Positions 34,793-44,477 of a DNA stretch of 64,000 nt are shown piece after piece (the first letter of the stretch is position 1; each line of letters starts with the position of its first letter). The stretch is from assembly GCA_965220935.1 (NCBI GenBank), contig OZ244857.1, positions 434,001 to 498,000 of the forward strand, written 5' to 3'. Both the position numbers and the translations under genes were made by a program. Source of the DNA: Bin80 sp965220935. Its GTDB lineage: Bacteria; Bacteroidota; Rhodothermia; Rhodothermales; Bin80. Below the pieces are notes generated by a model. It saw only the letters and a list, made by a program, of their open reading frames with translations. It was not told the origin of the DNA and searched no databases.

Positions 34793-36818
34793 CTGAAGTT
34801 AACCCTATTTTCAATTTCCAGAAGGTCCAATATTTCCAGAAAATTTGAGAATTTTTGACTACAATCTGGAGGATTATCTGCCAGAAAGACGCTTCAATCT
34901 GACGAACTGATCACTCAGGAGAGTTTGATATTCAGGAGTTTTAGCGCCTTCATTTGGGTCGGATTGTAATCCTCAAACAAGGTCACTTCGGGGGAATTAT
35001 CGGTTGTGATTTTCGGAACGCCCACTACACGACTCAACCCAGACAAAGTTTTCATCACCGACTCATAACTGGTTTCGCCATCTGATGTCGTCTTGTTTTG
35101 CGCTTTCTCTTTGGCTGAGCGCTTGGCTGGCGAGACCATGTCTTTTCTTTGCGCTCTCTTGAGTTGCAAATCATCTTCTGCAAACAACATGGGCGCGAGC
35201 TTCTGACGGAGGTGGTACTCTACATAATAGGCCAACATACATAAAAAGATATGCGCAATAACCCGATGATGAATCGGGCGTACGCGCAACGACATGGATT
35301 TCATGGTTCTAAATGCCCATTCTACCGAAGATAAACGCTTGTAATCGGAGACTAATGTCTCGGGGGTCTTTTTCACACTTGACCGAATGGCATACACGCC
35401 GTCCAAGAGTTCGGCTTTTTTAATCGCTTGTTCATTGCGGCTATAGGTAAAATGCCCCTCCTTAATGTCACCCAGATTGTAGAACCTCTTTAATTTGTGT
35501 TTGCCCACAACCTTCTGGACGCGCATGCCAATTTTGGCTTCGTTTTTTAATCGGCACGGCGTCGCCGTGATGGCTTTGATCATCTTATTAAGTCCCTCAT
35601 CCGCTTTGTCCAACAATGCATCCCGTGTTTGCTTGCTCTTGGCCGCTTGTAAGGGGTTCTTGCACAGAATCAGGGTTTCATCTGGATACAAATCACACTC
35701 TAGTTCCACCAGATTCTGCTGATCAAACAAACTCATCTGAATTTCCTTCTGCTCTATAACCTCACGCATTTCCTTTTCCCGCCGCTGCTCTTTTTCTTGG
35801 TGATCTACCACCTTTCGGATCTCCCTCTTTTGCATACCCGTGATCCAATCCAGCCCCACAGGTATGATCTCCTCTTTAATCTGCTTCTGCTTCAATAACC
35901 CCCGATCTCCAACCAATATAACATGCTTTAATCCAAAGGACTCTTGAATCTTAGTGATCTGACATCCAAGCGTTGCAGTATCGGCGGTATTGCCTGGAAA
36001 GACCTCTACCGAGACGGGGCGTCCCTCTGCATCGGTGATCAGCCCATAAACGACTTGTTTTTTGCCTTTTTTCTTATCTCGGTTATGGCCAAACTCCGCG
36101 AAGAAATTTTTCTCCCCTTCCACATAACGACTGCTGACGTCATAGAGTACCATCCCCCCTTCTGTCAAATGCCGTTTGGCTAACGTGCACTCAATGTCCG
36201 CTTTGCACTTGGCCAGCTGATCCATGGCTTCATACAAGTCATCCTGATCAACGTACTTGAGGTTCAGTTGAGGGTATCGGCAGCGGTCTGAGCATGGTAC
36301 TGGTCCGGAGTTTGCTGGCCGGGTCTAACACGCGGGCGGCAATCATCCCAAGCACCAGGCGACGAAAGCGTGAGTTCTTTGGGGCAATCAGGTCATGGAT
36401 CTTGAGTTGGGTCATCATGCCCAGGACTGCGGCCACATGACCGTGGGGTTTGCTACTTCGAATCTCAAAGGCGTCTTTGATGGATTTGACCGCCGTGCCA
36501 CCTTTCAAGAGGGTGCGAATGCCATCAATGATAGCCTGGGGGAGACGGGTAAGATTGGTGACGGTGAATTTAACGGATTTACCATCAATCCATTTGGATT
36601 CGCGAATGAGCCAAGTTGGCTTGGAGTTACGGTTGGGTATTTGTTCAACATACATGGACAGGTTAAATTACGCAAAAAAAGTGTAAAAAATCGATAAATA
36701 AGCCCTAAATCCACTAAAAATGCCCCAAATATCCCTAAATGAGCGGATATTAGGGAAGAAAAATGAGGAAAATCCCGTTAAACCCAGTGAATCTGATGAT
36801 TTTTAGGGTTAACTTCAG
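34793..36818 (-). mobile_element. IS1634-type insertion sequence, copy 1
   Basis: 2026 bp. Both ends start with CTGAAGTTAACCCTA as inverted repeats (34793 rightwards and 36818 leftwards), flanked by the 6-bp duplication TTAGGA. It carries one transposase gene in two frames on the minus strand. It interrupts the ImmA/IrrE-like gene. A second copy lies at 48501-50652. The family call rests on the transposase motifs and the duplication length. Confidence 0.92.
34915..36655 (-). pseudogene. IS1634-type transposase, frameshifted (copy 1)
   Basis: Two frames. 36655-36248 gives 135 residues (MYVEQIPNRNSKPTW ... FRRLVLGMIAARVLDPASKL), and 36237-34915 gives 440 residues with the DDE catalytic domain (LYDVSSRYVEGEKN, FPGNTADTATL, VILVGDRGLL, SSVEWAFRTMKS). 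The junction falls where the second copy also shifts frame; this copy has lost a further 7 bp there (CGAAGAA or equivalent). The second frame is otherwise open, so the catalytic part is legible but no full-length product is expected without frameshifting. Confidence 0.85.
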
Positions 36819-37549
36819 TTAGGACTTGATCCGTTTGATATTGAAGATGAATTAGCATCAACAGTTGTCACAATATGGAATGAAACAGACCCGTCAATAC
36901 GTGATGAATTGATGATGGCTTCAAATGTGGCAACCTTGGCACAGACTCATCAATGGCTGATTCAATCTCTTGCCTCTGCAAACCAGTCGCAACATTCACT
37001 ATGGAAAGAGATTAAGACCATCGTTCGGAGACGGTCAACAAATTCGGAGCACTCGTGGAAGACGGGCGCAGATGATGCTCGGTCTGTTCTGCGTGAACTT
37101 GGCCGTGCACCTGGCCCATTTTCCTTTGATAATGACTATGATATTTGGAACACTGAAACGGTGCCTCCATCCTCCCGAATTGAAGGATGTGTGGGAGAAA
37201 ATTCACCTTCTTGCGTCGTAATTTCAAAGAGAGATTCGGGTAAAAAATTTCTACTTGCCCGTGCATTAGGTCACTTCATTGCCGATACAGCCAATAAACC
37301 CACCATTTTGAGTAAACTACGAACGCCCGAGCAGTCTCGTGCAAGATCATTTGCTGCTGAATTACTTGCACCAAGTGAATGGCTTAAACATAAAGTGGGT
37401 ACGCAAAAGGATATTGAACAGGATCAGATTTATGATCTTGCCGAGGAGCTTGGAGTATCGGAATTAGCCGTCCGATGGCAAATCGAAAATCACGAAATTG
37501 CTAGAATATCACACTACCCCGAATGATGGTGTGTGATTTTGATCCTACT

Positions 37550-37573
37550 ATTATAATCTATGTAGACTATAAT
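37550..37573. terminator. Possible bidirectional terminator hairpin
   Basis: An 11-bp imperfect inverted repeat (ATTATAATCTA and TAGACTATAAT, one mismatch) around a 2-nt loop lies between two converging genes, the ImmA/IrrE-like relic and the MATE exporter. It is AT-rich and lacks a GC stem, so termination is only suggested. Confidence 0.35.
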
Positions 37574-37646
37574 ATAATATTGTGAAAACACCTCATTGTT
37601 ATCTTCGGCGCAGAGCAGGTTGTATTCACGGAGAGTTATATAAGAT

Positions 37647-39044
37647 TCATTCTGAGTGAAGTGTGGCAGGAGAATAATTCTGGGTCATATGATAAAAGCG
37701 GTAGAAAAACATGATAGATGCCGTGAAAAGACCAACGACAAGCCCCCACCAGAATCCTTCAGGGCCCAACTCTATTCCAAAGCCCAGTCCTAAGCCGGTC
37801 GGCATCCCGACCAACCAGTAAGCAATGAAACCCAAAATCATTGGAACACGGGTATCTTTCAATCCCCGCAAAGCACCAAGGGCAGTCGCCTGCACGCCAT
37901 CAAAGATCTGGAAGATTGCGGCAATCCCGAGAAAAGTAATGACTTGTAGAGCAGTTTCATGATTAGCTGGATCACTAAGATCAAGATAAAGGGAGGCAAT
38001 CAATTTGGGAGCAAAGATGAATAAAAGAGCCGTGCACATCATAAATAGGAATGATAACCCAATTCCTGTATACCCAGATACTGCGGCGGCTCTTAGATCC
38101 TTGGCCCCAATATTTTGTCCCACTCGGACCGAAGTTGCCAGTCCGATTCCAAGTGGAACCATATATGTAATTGCAGCAGATTGAATCGCAATTTGATGAG
38201 CGGCTATTGGAACGGCTCCAAATGTGCCAATCAGAAATGCTGTGACACTAAATAGCGTCACTTCCAAGCCTATGGATCCTCCTACTGGAAGACCAACCCG
38301 CAGAAGCTCTCGGAAGTAGCCAAAATCAGGAGTTCGGAGTTTTCGTAACACTCCGTAAGATTGATATGGATCCTTAGATGTAACATAAATTGCAATACAG
38401 ATGAACATAAACCAATGAACAATGCAGGTCGCCCATCCAGTTCCATTTAATCCAAGGCGTGGAAGTCCGAAGTTACCAAACATTAATCCGTAGTTCGCAA
38501 TGATGTTGAGTAAAATTCCCATTACGATAATAATTGTAATGGGTAAGGGGCGGCCAATGGCTTCTACAAAATTGCGAATCCCATTAAACCACATAAACGG
38601 AAGAAATCCCCACATGGCCGCCCTTAAATATCCTTCGGCATAGGTGATTGTGACGGGATCTTGTTGCATCAAAGTCCACGGCAACCGAGCATTCCACATG
38701 ATCAACAATACTGGGATAGATAAAAGTGTTGATAGCCAGATGGATTGGCGAACCGTCCGTCCAATTGGATCATGTTTCTTTGCGCCATAGGCCTGAGAAA
38801 CTAGTGGACCGACGGCTAACAAAATACCAATTCCAATTAGTGCAAATAGAAAGTAAGTGGCATTGCCTAACGCTACACCGGCCAATTCGGGAGGCCCCAA
38901 GCGGCCAACCATGATCACATCAATAAATCCATTACTAATCTGTCCAAGCTGAGTGAGCACAATCGGAATACACAAGAGGAAGACTTTGCGTGTCTCATAT
39001 CTGAGGAGATATTGCTGCTGAGATGTTGGCATGCTAAGATTCAT
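37647..39044 (-). CDS. MATE family multidrug efflux transporter (NorM-like)
   Basis: 465 residues and about twelve membrane helices in two halves. MATE landmarks: IPIVLTQLGQISNGFIDVIMVGRLGPPELAGVALGN in the first half, GPLVSQAYGAKK, then the second-half repeat GLPVGGSIGLEVTLFSVTAFLIGTFGAVPIAAHQIAIQ and ATSVRVGQNIGAKD. These exporters couple Na+ or H+ entry to efflux of cationic compounds across the inner membrane. It stands alone and converges with the upstream module. Start taken at 39044; a second ATG five codons on (MPTSQQQ) is equally likely. Confidence 0.93.
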   Translation of the reverse strand: MNLSMPTSQQQYLLRYETRKVFLLCIPIVLTQLGQISNGFIDVIMVGRLGPPELAGVALGNATYFLFALIGIGILLAVGPLVSQAYGAKKHDPIGRTVRQSIWLSTLLSIPVLLIMWNARLPWTLMQQDPVTITYAEGYLRAAMWGFLPFMWFNGIRNFVEAIGRPLPITIIIVMGILLNIIANYGLMFGNFGLPRLGLNGTGWATCIVHWFMFICIAIYVTSKDPYQSYGVLRKLRTPDFGYFRELLRVGLPVGGSIGLEVTLFSVTAFLIGTFGAVPIAAHQIAIQSAAITYMVPLGIGLATSVRVGQNIGAKDLRAAAVSGYTGIGLSFLFMMCTALLFIFAPKLIASLYLDLSDPANHETALQVITFLGIAAIFQIFDGVQATALGALRGLKDTRVPMILGFIAYWLVGMPTGLGLGFGIELGPEGFWWGLVVGLFTASIMFFYRFYHMTQNYSPATLHSE

Positions 39045-39103
39045 CGCATGGATCAGAACTGTAAATCGTACGTTGTATATGAATTCTACTCCTTACAGGT
39101 GCC

Positions 39104-40988
39104 ATGGTGTTAATTATTTTGTGTCTGCTTATACAATTTAATTCTAGGGTGGAGCTCCCAGATAAAATTGAAATTCTCCCCAAGTCTGCATCGGTAGAGA
39201 TTGGGGAAACACTACAATTTTCTGCCACCGCCTATGATACGAATAATAAAGTCATTTCGGGACTCATCCCCAGATGGCATATTGCTGAATCTGCGATTGC
39301 AACGGTTGACGAATCTGGTATCATTGAGGCGCACTCAACGGGTACGGCTGTGCTTGTTGTTGTACTTGGAGGGATGCCTGAATATGCAGAATAACGGTGG
39401 AGAAAGATCGTAAGATACACTTAGATGCCAGCTTGCCAGCACCATTTATTCTATCGCAGACAAGTATGCCCATCAATGTTACACTAAGCGGCGAATTGCC
39501 AGAAGGGCGGATCCGATTTAAGAGCAGTAATGTTGCGGTTGCAGCGGTGGGGAAAGATGGAATGATTGATGCGAAGAGTCCTGGCTCGGCAGTTTGACTA
39601 TTCGCGTCGCTGGGCATGAAACAGATGTAAGTGTCATTGTACGGGAAAACCCTGCGGTATCGTATCAAATAGCCCAGAATCGTTATATCATTCGGCAGGG
39701 CGATGTTGTCCGTTTTCGTGTGCATGCCGTGGATCAGAGTGGTAATATGGTTGATGGGGTATACCCCACATGGGAGGCTTCTGGTGGGGGTTTTTACTTA
39801 AATAATGATGGGGCAGAGGGGATTTTTGTTGCTGAGGAGGCATTAGATTATATGATTACGGCAAACATTGGTCCTAACATTCAGCGGAGACTCATCCTTG
39901 CCGTTGAGCCCCGAATTCACCAGCAAACCTTGTCAATCACTGGCCGTGGTGTCGTTGCACATTATCATTCTGGCGATATGTGGACATTTGAAGGGGTTGA
40001 TGGACGTGACTATGCGTATGTCGGTACATTCATGCATGATTGGATGAAGGTATTTGATGTCACTTCTCCTGAACGCCCAGTTTTGAAGGATTCCATACAG
40101 GTAGATGCGCGCAGAATTAATGATGTAAAGATTCATCCGAGCAATGAGATAGCTGTGATCACCCGTGAAGGCGCATCCAATCGACGCAATGGAATTGTGA
40201 TTCTAGATCTTTCAACTCCCGCTCATCCTACAATTTTGTCCGAGTACACCCAAACTGTGACTGGTGGAGTCCATAATGTATGGATTGAAGATGATCTGGT
40301 CTATGCGTGTCATAACGGCACCAGAGAGCTCCATATCATTGATATTAATGATCCAGAAAACCCTAAGGAGGTCGGAAGGTGGGGATTAAGGAAAGAGGGT
40401 AAGAATCTTCATGATGTTATTGTTCAGGATGGATATGCTTACCTGTCCTATTGGGATGATGGGGTGGTAATCCTTGATGTTGGAGCTGGCACTCATGGGG
40501 GCGCACCTACGGTTCCAATTATGGTTAGTCGACTTTCCTATCCTGAAGGTCATACTCACGTCGCATGGAGGTATGGAAAATATTTATTTGTCGGAGACGA
40601 AATCTTTCCAGACAATTGGGACGCAGGGAAGCCACTGGATGCCAGAGGCTATATCCACATACTAGATGTGTCGGACATAGAGGCACCTCATGAAGTAGCT
40701 AGATATGAAGTGCCTAATGCGGGCGCTCATAATATTTGGGTTGAAAGTGAACGCCTATATGTTGGCTATTATCAAGGTGGGTTGAGAGTTGTTGATATCA
40801 GTGGAGAACTTCGTGGAAATCTATACGATCAAGGAAGAGAGATTGCTCACATCCTCACAACCGATGAACAAACTATGGTTCCAGGGTGGCCTATGACTTG
40901 GGGGGCTCAGATTTTTAAGGGTCACATCTATACCTCAGATCTAAATAGTGGACTATGGATAGCGAGAATGGATCCAATCAGACCATAG
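39104..40988 (+). pseudogene. Secreted Ig-like/LVIVD-repeat protein, broken by two frameshifts
   Basis: One protein is readable across three frames. 39104-39394 carries a signal-like N-terminus (MVLIILCLLIQF) and a bacterial Ig-like domain (PKSASVEIGETLQFSATAYD). 39395-39597 continues as ITVEKDRKIHLDASLPAPF. From about 39597 to 40988 comes LTIRVAGHETDVSV followed by a beta-propeller of LVIVD-type repeats (VFDVTSPERPVL, VILDLSTPAHPTIL, HIIDINDPENPKEV, HILDVSDIEAPHEV, RVVDISGELRG). Each break is a one-base shift (near 39393 and 39597). The joined product is about 625 residues. The last 464-codon frame is open and could be translated alone but would lack the export signal. Sequencing error is possible. 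Confidence 0.75.
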
Positions 40989-41558
40989 CAAAAAGGACAC
41001 ATAGTGCCCGTCAATAAATAGGAAAATATCTTTGAAGCTCCTATTCTATATGACATTTATCGCCGATCATTTCGCTTGAAGATGTGTGAATTCAAGGTAA
41101 CAAATGACAGGGTGTATACTGAAAACTCCCATTTTAGTACCTTTAACGCGTAATCTATAAAATGGCCGCAAAATCTTCGCAACAAAATAACGTTTATTTT
41201 GAATCTATAAACCCATACAGAATAGGCGATTCAGCGCTGTTAGATGCTTTTCAGGGCGGGCACTATTTATAGGTTTTTGCGTGATTTTCAGCATTCATTT
41301 AGCATATAATTGAACATGCAAGCACTAATTGACCGCCCCCTCCACTGGAGATACCCTCTATTGAGAATATTTTTGTAGTTCATCAAGGTTGGGTTATGGT
41401 TTGGAGACAAGTGGATGACAACGGGTGCACTTGCGATCGGTGGGCTCGGCTATTTTCGCCTTCCATCTCAAAGGAGAAGCTTTTCAAAACGATCTGATCT
41501 TACATGCAAAGAAAATCATCGTCTATGTTTAGATTAGATGAAATTATGAATCTAACCA
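40989..41558. other. Intergenic gap upstream of hsdM
   Basis: 570 bp without a gene I can support. A short frame (41400-41540, MTTGALAIGGLGYFRL-like) has one hydrophobic patch but no family likeness. The hsdM promoter should be here. Confidence 0.4.
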
Positions 41559-43118
41559 ATGGACGCAGAACGAACTGAATTACACAAAACCATCTGGCGC
41601 ATCGCCAATGATCTGCGCGGCGCGGTAGACGGCTGGGATTTTAAGAGCTATGTTCTTGGTATGCTCTTCTATCGGTTTATATCTGAGAATCTGACAGGCT
41701 ACCTCAATCAGAGACAGCATGAGGCTGGGCTTGTTGATTTCCAGTATGCCGATTTGAGCGACCGCGAAGCGGAATCTGCTCGTGAGGTGATTATCAAGGA
41801 AAAAGGCTTCTATATCCTTCCGTCGGAGCTCTTTGTGAATTTACGCGCCCGTGCTCGCGATGATGAAAACCTCAATGTCACCCTACACCGCATCTTCACC
41901 AATATTGAAACCTCGGCCATTGGAACCGAAAGCGAGAATGATATGAGGGGCTTATTTGAGGATGTGGATGTTAACAGCACCAAATTAGGATCAACGGTGG
42001 CCAAGAGAAATGAAAAACTGGTCAAACTCCTCAGTGCGATTGGGGATTTACCGCTCAATGACACGGAGGACTTTTCTTCAAACACCATTGATTTGTTTGG
42101 GGATGCCTATGAGTTTCTGATGACGATGTATGCTTCGGCTGCGGGGAAATCTGGTGGAGAGTTTTTCACTCCGCAGGAGGTCTCTGAGCTCCTTGCACGC
42201 ATGACCGTGGTGGGCAAAGATGAAGTCTCAAAAGTCTATGATCCAGCCTGCGGCTCTGGCTCGTTACTGTTAAAATTTGCCAAAGTGCTCGGACGTGACA
42301 ATGTGCGGTTAGGCTTCTTTGGCCAAGAAATCAATTTGACGACCTATAATTTGTGTAGAATCAACATGTTTTTGCACAACATCAATTTTGAGCAATTTGA
42401 TATTGCGCATGGCGACACGCTGACCGATCCTGCCCATCTTGATGATGGCCCGTTTGAAGCGATTGTTTCTAATCCTCCCTACTCAATCAAGTGGGAGGGA
42501 AAAAACAACCCTCTGTTGATCAATGATCCTCGGTTTTCTCCCGCAGGTGTACTGGCACCTGCCAGTAAAGCGGATCTTGCATTTACGATGCATATCCTTT
42601 CCTGTCTGGCGGTCAATGGCACCGCTGCGATTGTTGAGTTTCCAGGGGTGCTATATCGCAGTGGAACAGAACAGAAGATTCGTCAGTATCTGATGACCCA
42701 TAACTATGTTGATGCGGTGATTCAGTTACCCCCAGACCTCTTTTTTGGCACAACGATCGCGACCTGCATTATTGTCTTGAAAAAGTCAAAGTTAGATGAT
42801 GCGGTTTTATTTATTGATGCCTCGGATGCATATGTGCGTAGTGGTAATAAGAATCAACTCGCTGAAAAGCATCAGGCAAAGATTCTTGATGTATTTGCTC
42901 AGCGCCAGAGCCGTGACTACTTTGCAGTGCTGGTAGACAAACAGACGATTATAGAAAACGAGTATAACCTTGCGGTTTCGTCGTATGTTGAGACAGAGGA
43001 TACCCGTGAAAAAATAAATATTTTGGACCTCAATGCAAAGATTGCGAAAATCGTTGCAAGGCAAGCCGATCTACGACGAAAGATTGAGGCGATTGTCATG
43101 GACCTAGAATCTTCTTGA
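41559..43118 (+). CDS. hsdM: Type I restriction-modification methyltransferase subunit HsdM
   Basis: 519 residues. N-terminal helical HsdM domain (ELHKTIWRIANDLRGAVDGWDFKSYVLGMLFYRFIS). SAM motif I at D228PACGSGSLLL and catalytic N305PPY in VSNPPYSIKW, giving N6-adenine methylation within the M2S complex. GEFFTPQEVSELLARM is the standard linker before motif I. hsdS follows after 3 bp. No hsdR is present in the window. Confidence 0.95.
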   Translation: MDAERTELHKTIWRIANDLRGAVDGWDFKSYVLGMLFYRFISENLTGYLNQRQHEAGLVDFQYADLSDREAESAREVIIKEKGFYILPSELFVNLRARARDDENLNVTLHRIFTNIETSAIGTESENDMRGLFEDVDVNSTKLGSTVAKRNEKLVKLLSAIGDLPLNDTEDFSSNTIDLFGDAYEFLMTMYASAAGKSGGEFFTPQEVSELLARMTVVGKDEVSKVYDPACGSGSLLLKFAKVLGRDNVRLGFFGQEINLTTYNLCRINMFLHNINFEQFDIAHGDTLTDPAHLDDGPFEAIVSNPPYSIKWEGKNNPLLINDPRFSPAGVLAPASKADLAFTMHILSCLAVNGTAAIVEFPGVLYRSGTEQKIRQYLMTHNYVDAVIQLPPDLFFGTTIATCIIVLKKSKLDDAVLFIDASDAYVRSGNKNQLAEKHQAKILDVFAQRQSRDYFAVLVDKQTIIENEYNLAVSSYVETEDTREKINILDLNAKIAKIVARQADLRRKIEAIVMDLESS

Positions 43119-43121
43119 TCA

Positions 43122-44477
43122 ATGAATAGCATTGAGAAACTTGTTACGAAATTGTGCCCAGATGGGGTGGAGTTTAAAAAGTTGGCGGATGTCATGACCT
43201 TACATCGCGGTATCTCCTATAAAAAAACAGATGAAGACGAAGATGGACCTGTGAAAGTTTTACGCGCAAATAATATAACACTTGCTAGCAATACATTAAA
43301 TTTTGATGATGTAAAAGTAGTGTCTTCTAGTGTACGCGTGCGCCCTGATCAATTTGTAAAAAATAAGGATATTATAATCAGTGTCGCGAGCGGTTCCAAA
43401 GAGCATGTTGGAAAAGTAGCATTTATCACTCGTCAAAATGTGGGTTATTCATTTGGTGCCTTTATGGCGATCATTCGTGTATACGAAATGATATTGAATC
43501 CTAAATTCCTCTTTCATCTGCTCACAGGTAATAGTTTTGAAAGTTACTTGCAAAGTAAAATTAAATTTACCACAATTAATAACTTGAGCGCCAAAATCCT
43601 TGGAGCGTTTCCAGTTCCCATTCCTCCGCTTGAAATCCAACAAGAGATCGTAAATATCTTGGATACGTACTCTGAGCTGGTGGCGGAATTGGTGGTTGAG
43701 TTAGAGGCTGAATTGGAGGCGCGGCGTCTACAGTATCAGTATTACCGTGATGAACTGCTGAATTTCTCAGGAGAACCTTCAGCCATCCACCGTTCCTTAG
43801 GGCTTGATTCCGCAGACAAGGTTGAATTTAAGGCGCTGGGAGAGATTGGTAAATTAGTGAGGGGGAATGGTATGCCAAAGTCGGACTTTACAGATCATGG
43901 CGTTGGTTGCATTCATTATGGTCAAATATATACACACTATAAAACTTGGGCTACTGAAACAATTTCATTTGTTTCAATTGAGAAATCCAAACGACTAGCT
44001 AAGGTTGATCCAGGAGATATAATTATTACGAATACCAGTGAAGATCTTGAAGGGGTGTCCAAGGCAGTAGCGTGGATTGGGCAATCTCAAATTGTGACTG
44101 GTGGTCATGCTACAGTTCTAAAACATAACCAAAACCCCAAGTATATATCATATTATTTACAAACCCATAATTTTTTCATTCAAAAAAGGAAGCATGCCAC
44201 TGGGACAAAGGTTATTGACGTATCTGCAAAAAAACTCGCGAAAATTCGCGTCCCCATTCCTCCGCTTGAAATCCAACAAGAGATCGTCTCTATCCTTGAC
44301 AAGTTTGAGGCGCTGGTAAAAGACCTATCCCTAGGCTTACCCGCAGAAATTGATGCCCGCCGCAAACAATACGAATATTACCGAGACAAGCTCCTCACAT
44401 TCAAAGAAAAAGGTTCTATCACGAATCGTGTGGGTAGAGATCCAGACCGCCACAGAAGAAGAGAATCGCAACTCTGA
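43122..44477 (+). CDS. hsdS: Type I restriction-modification specificity subunit HsdS
   Basis: 451 residues with two target-recognition domains (about residues 1-180 and 225-410), each closed by the same conserved helix start: PIPPLEIQQEIVNILDTY and PIPPLEIQQEIVSILDKF. Each is followed by a coiled-coil spacer ending RRLQYQYYRDELL or RRKQYEYYRDKLL. HsdS sets the bipartite recognition sequence. The last ~15 residues (after LLTFKEKG) come from DNA that is also antisense to the 3' end of an ISL3 relic, so the C-terminus may be altered, but the functional domains are complete. Confidence 0.92.
   Translation: MNSIEKLVTKLCPDGVEFKKLADVMTLHRGISYKKTDEDEDGPVKVLRANNITLASNTLNFDDVKVVSSSVRVRPDQFVKNKDIIISVASGSKEHVGKVAFITRQNVGYSFGAFMAIIRVYEMILNPKFLFHLLTGNSFESYLQSKIKFTTINNLSAKILGAFPVPIPPLEIQQEIVNILDTYSELVAELVVELEAELEARRLQYQYYRDELLNFSGEPSAIHRSLGLDSADKVEFKALGEIGKLVRGNGMPKSDFTDHGVGCIHYGQIYTHYKTWATETISFVSIEKSKRLAKVDPGDIIITNTSEDLEGVSKAVAWIGQSQIVTGGHATVLKHNQNPKYISYYLQTHNFFIQKRKHATGTKVIDVSAKKLAKIRVPIPPLEIQQEIVSILDKFEALVKDLSLGLPAEIDARRKQYEYYRDKLLTFKEKGSITNRVGRDPDRHRRRESQL

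Larger units (their letters stand above)
34787..36824. repeat. 6-bp target duplication of the first IS1634-type copy
   Basis: TTAGGA stands at 34787-34792 and at 36819-36824, directly outside the IS ends. One copy belongs to the interrupted ImmA/IrrE-like gene. Confidence 0.9.
34229..37526 (+). pseudogene. ImmA/IrrE-like protein gene split by an IS1634-type element (second gene of the module)
   Basis: The 5' half is 34229-34792 (MPLFDYQWIDVPPYPDP, HVAEWVVSNWWHLFFE) and the 3' half is 36825-37526. Removing the IS and one copy of the 6-bp duplication TTAGGA joins ATAMLG to LDPFDIEDEL in frame, giving 421 residues. The C-terminal part resembles ImmA/IrrE metallopeptidases: FLLARALGHFIAD, then SRARSFAAELLAPSEWL and ELGVSELAVRWQIENHEI. 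The usual HExxH is RALGH here, so the zinc site lacks its first His and the catalytic Glu; a regulatory, non-proteolytic role or decay is possible. The ATG overlaps the stop of the upstream small gene. Confidence 0.85.

Noticed and set aside
37508..37537. ATCACAC/GTGTGAT hairpin at the end of the ImmA/IrrE-like gene
   Set aside because: It overlaps the stop codon, has a long loop and no T-run; the AT-rich inverted repeat at 37550-37573 is a better terminator candidate.
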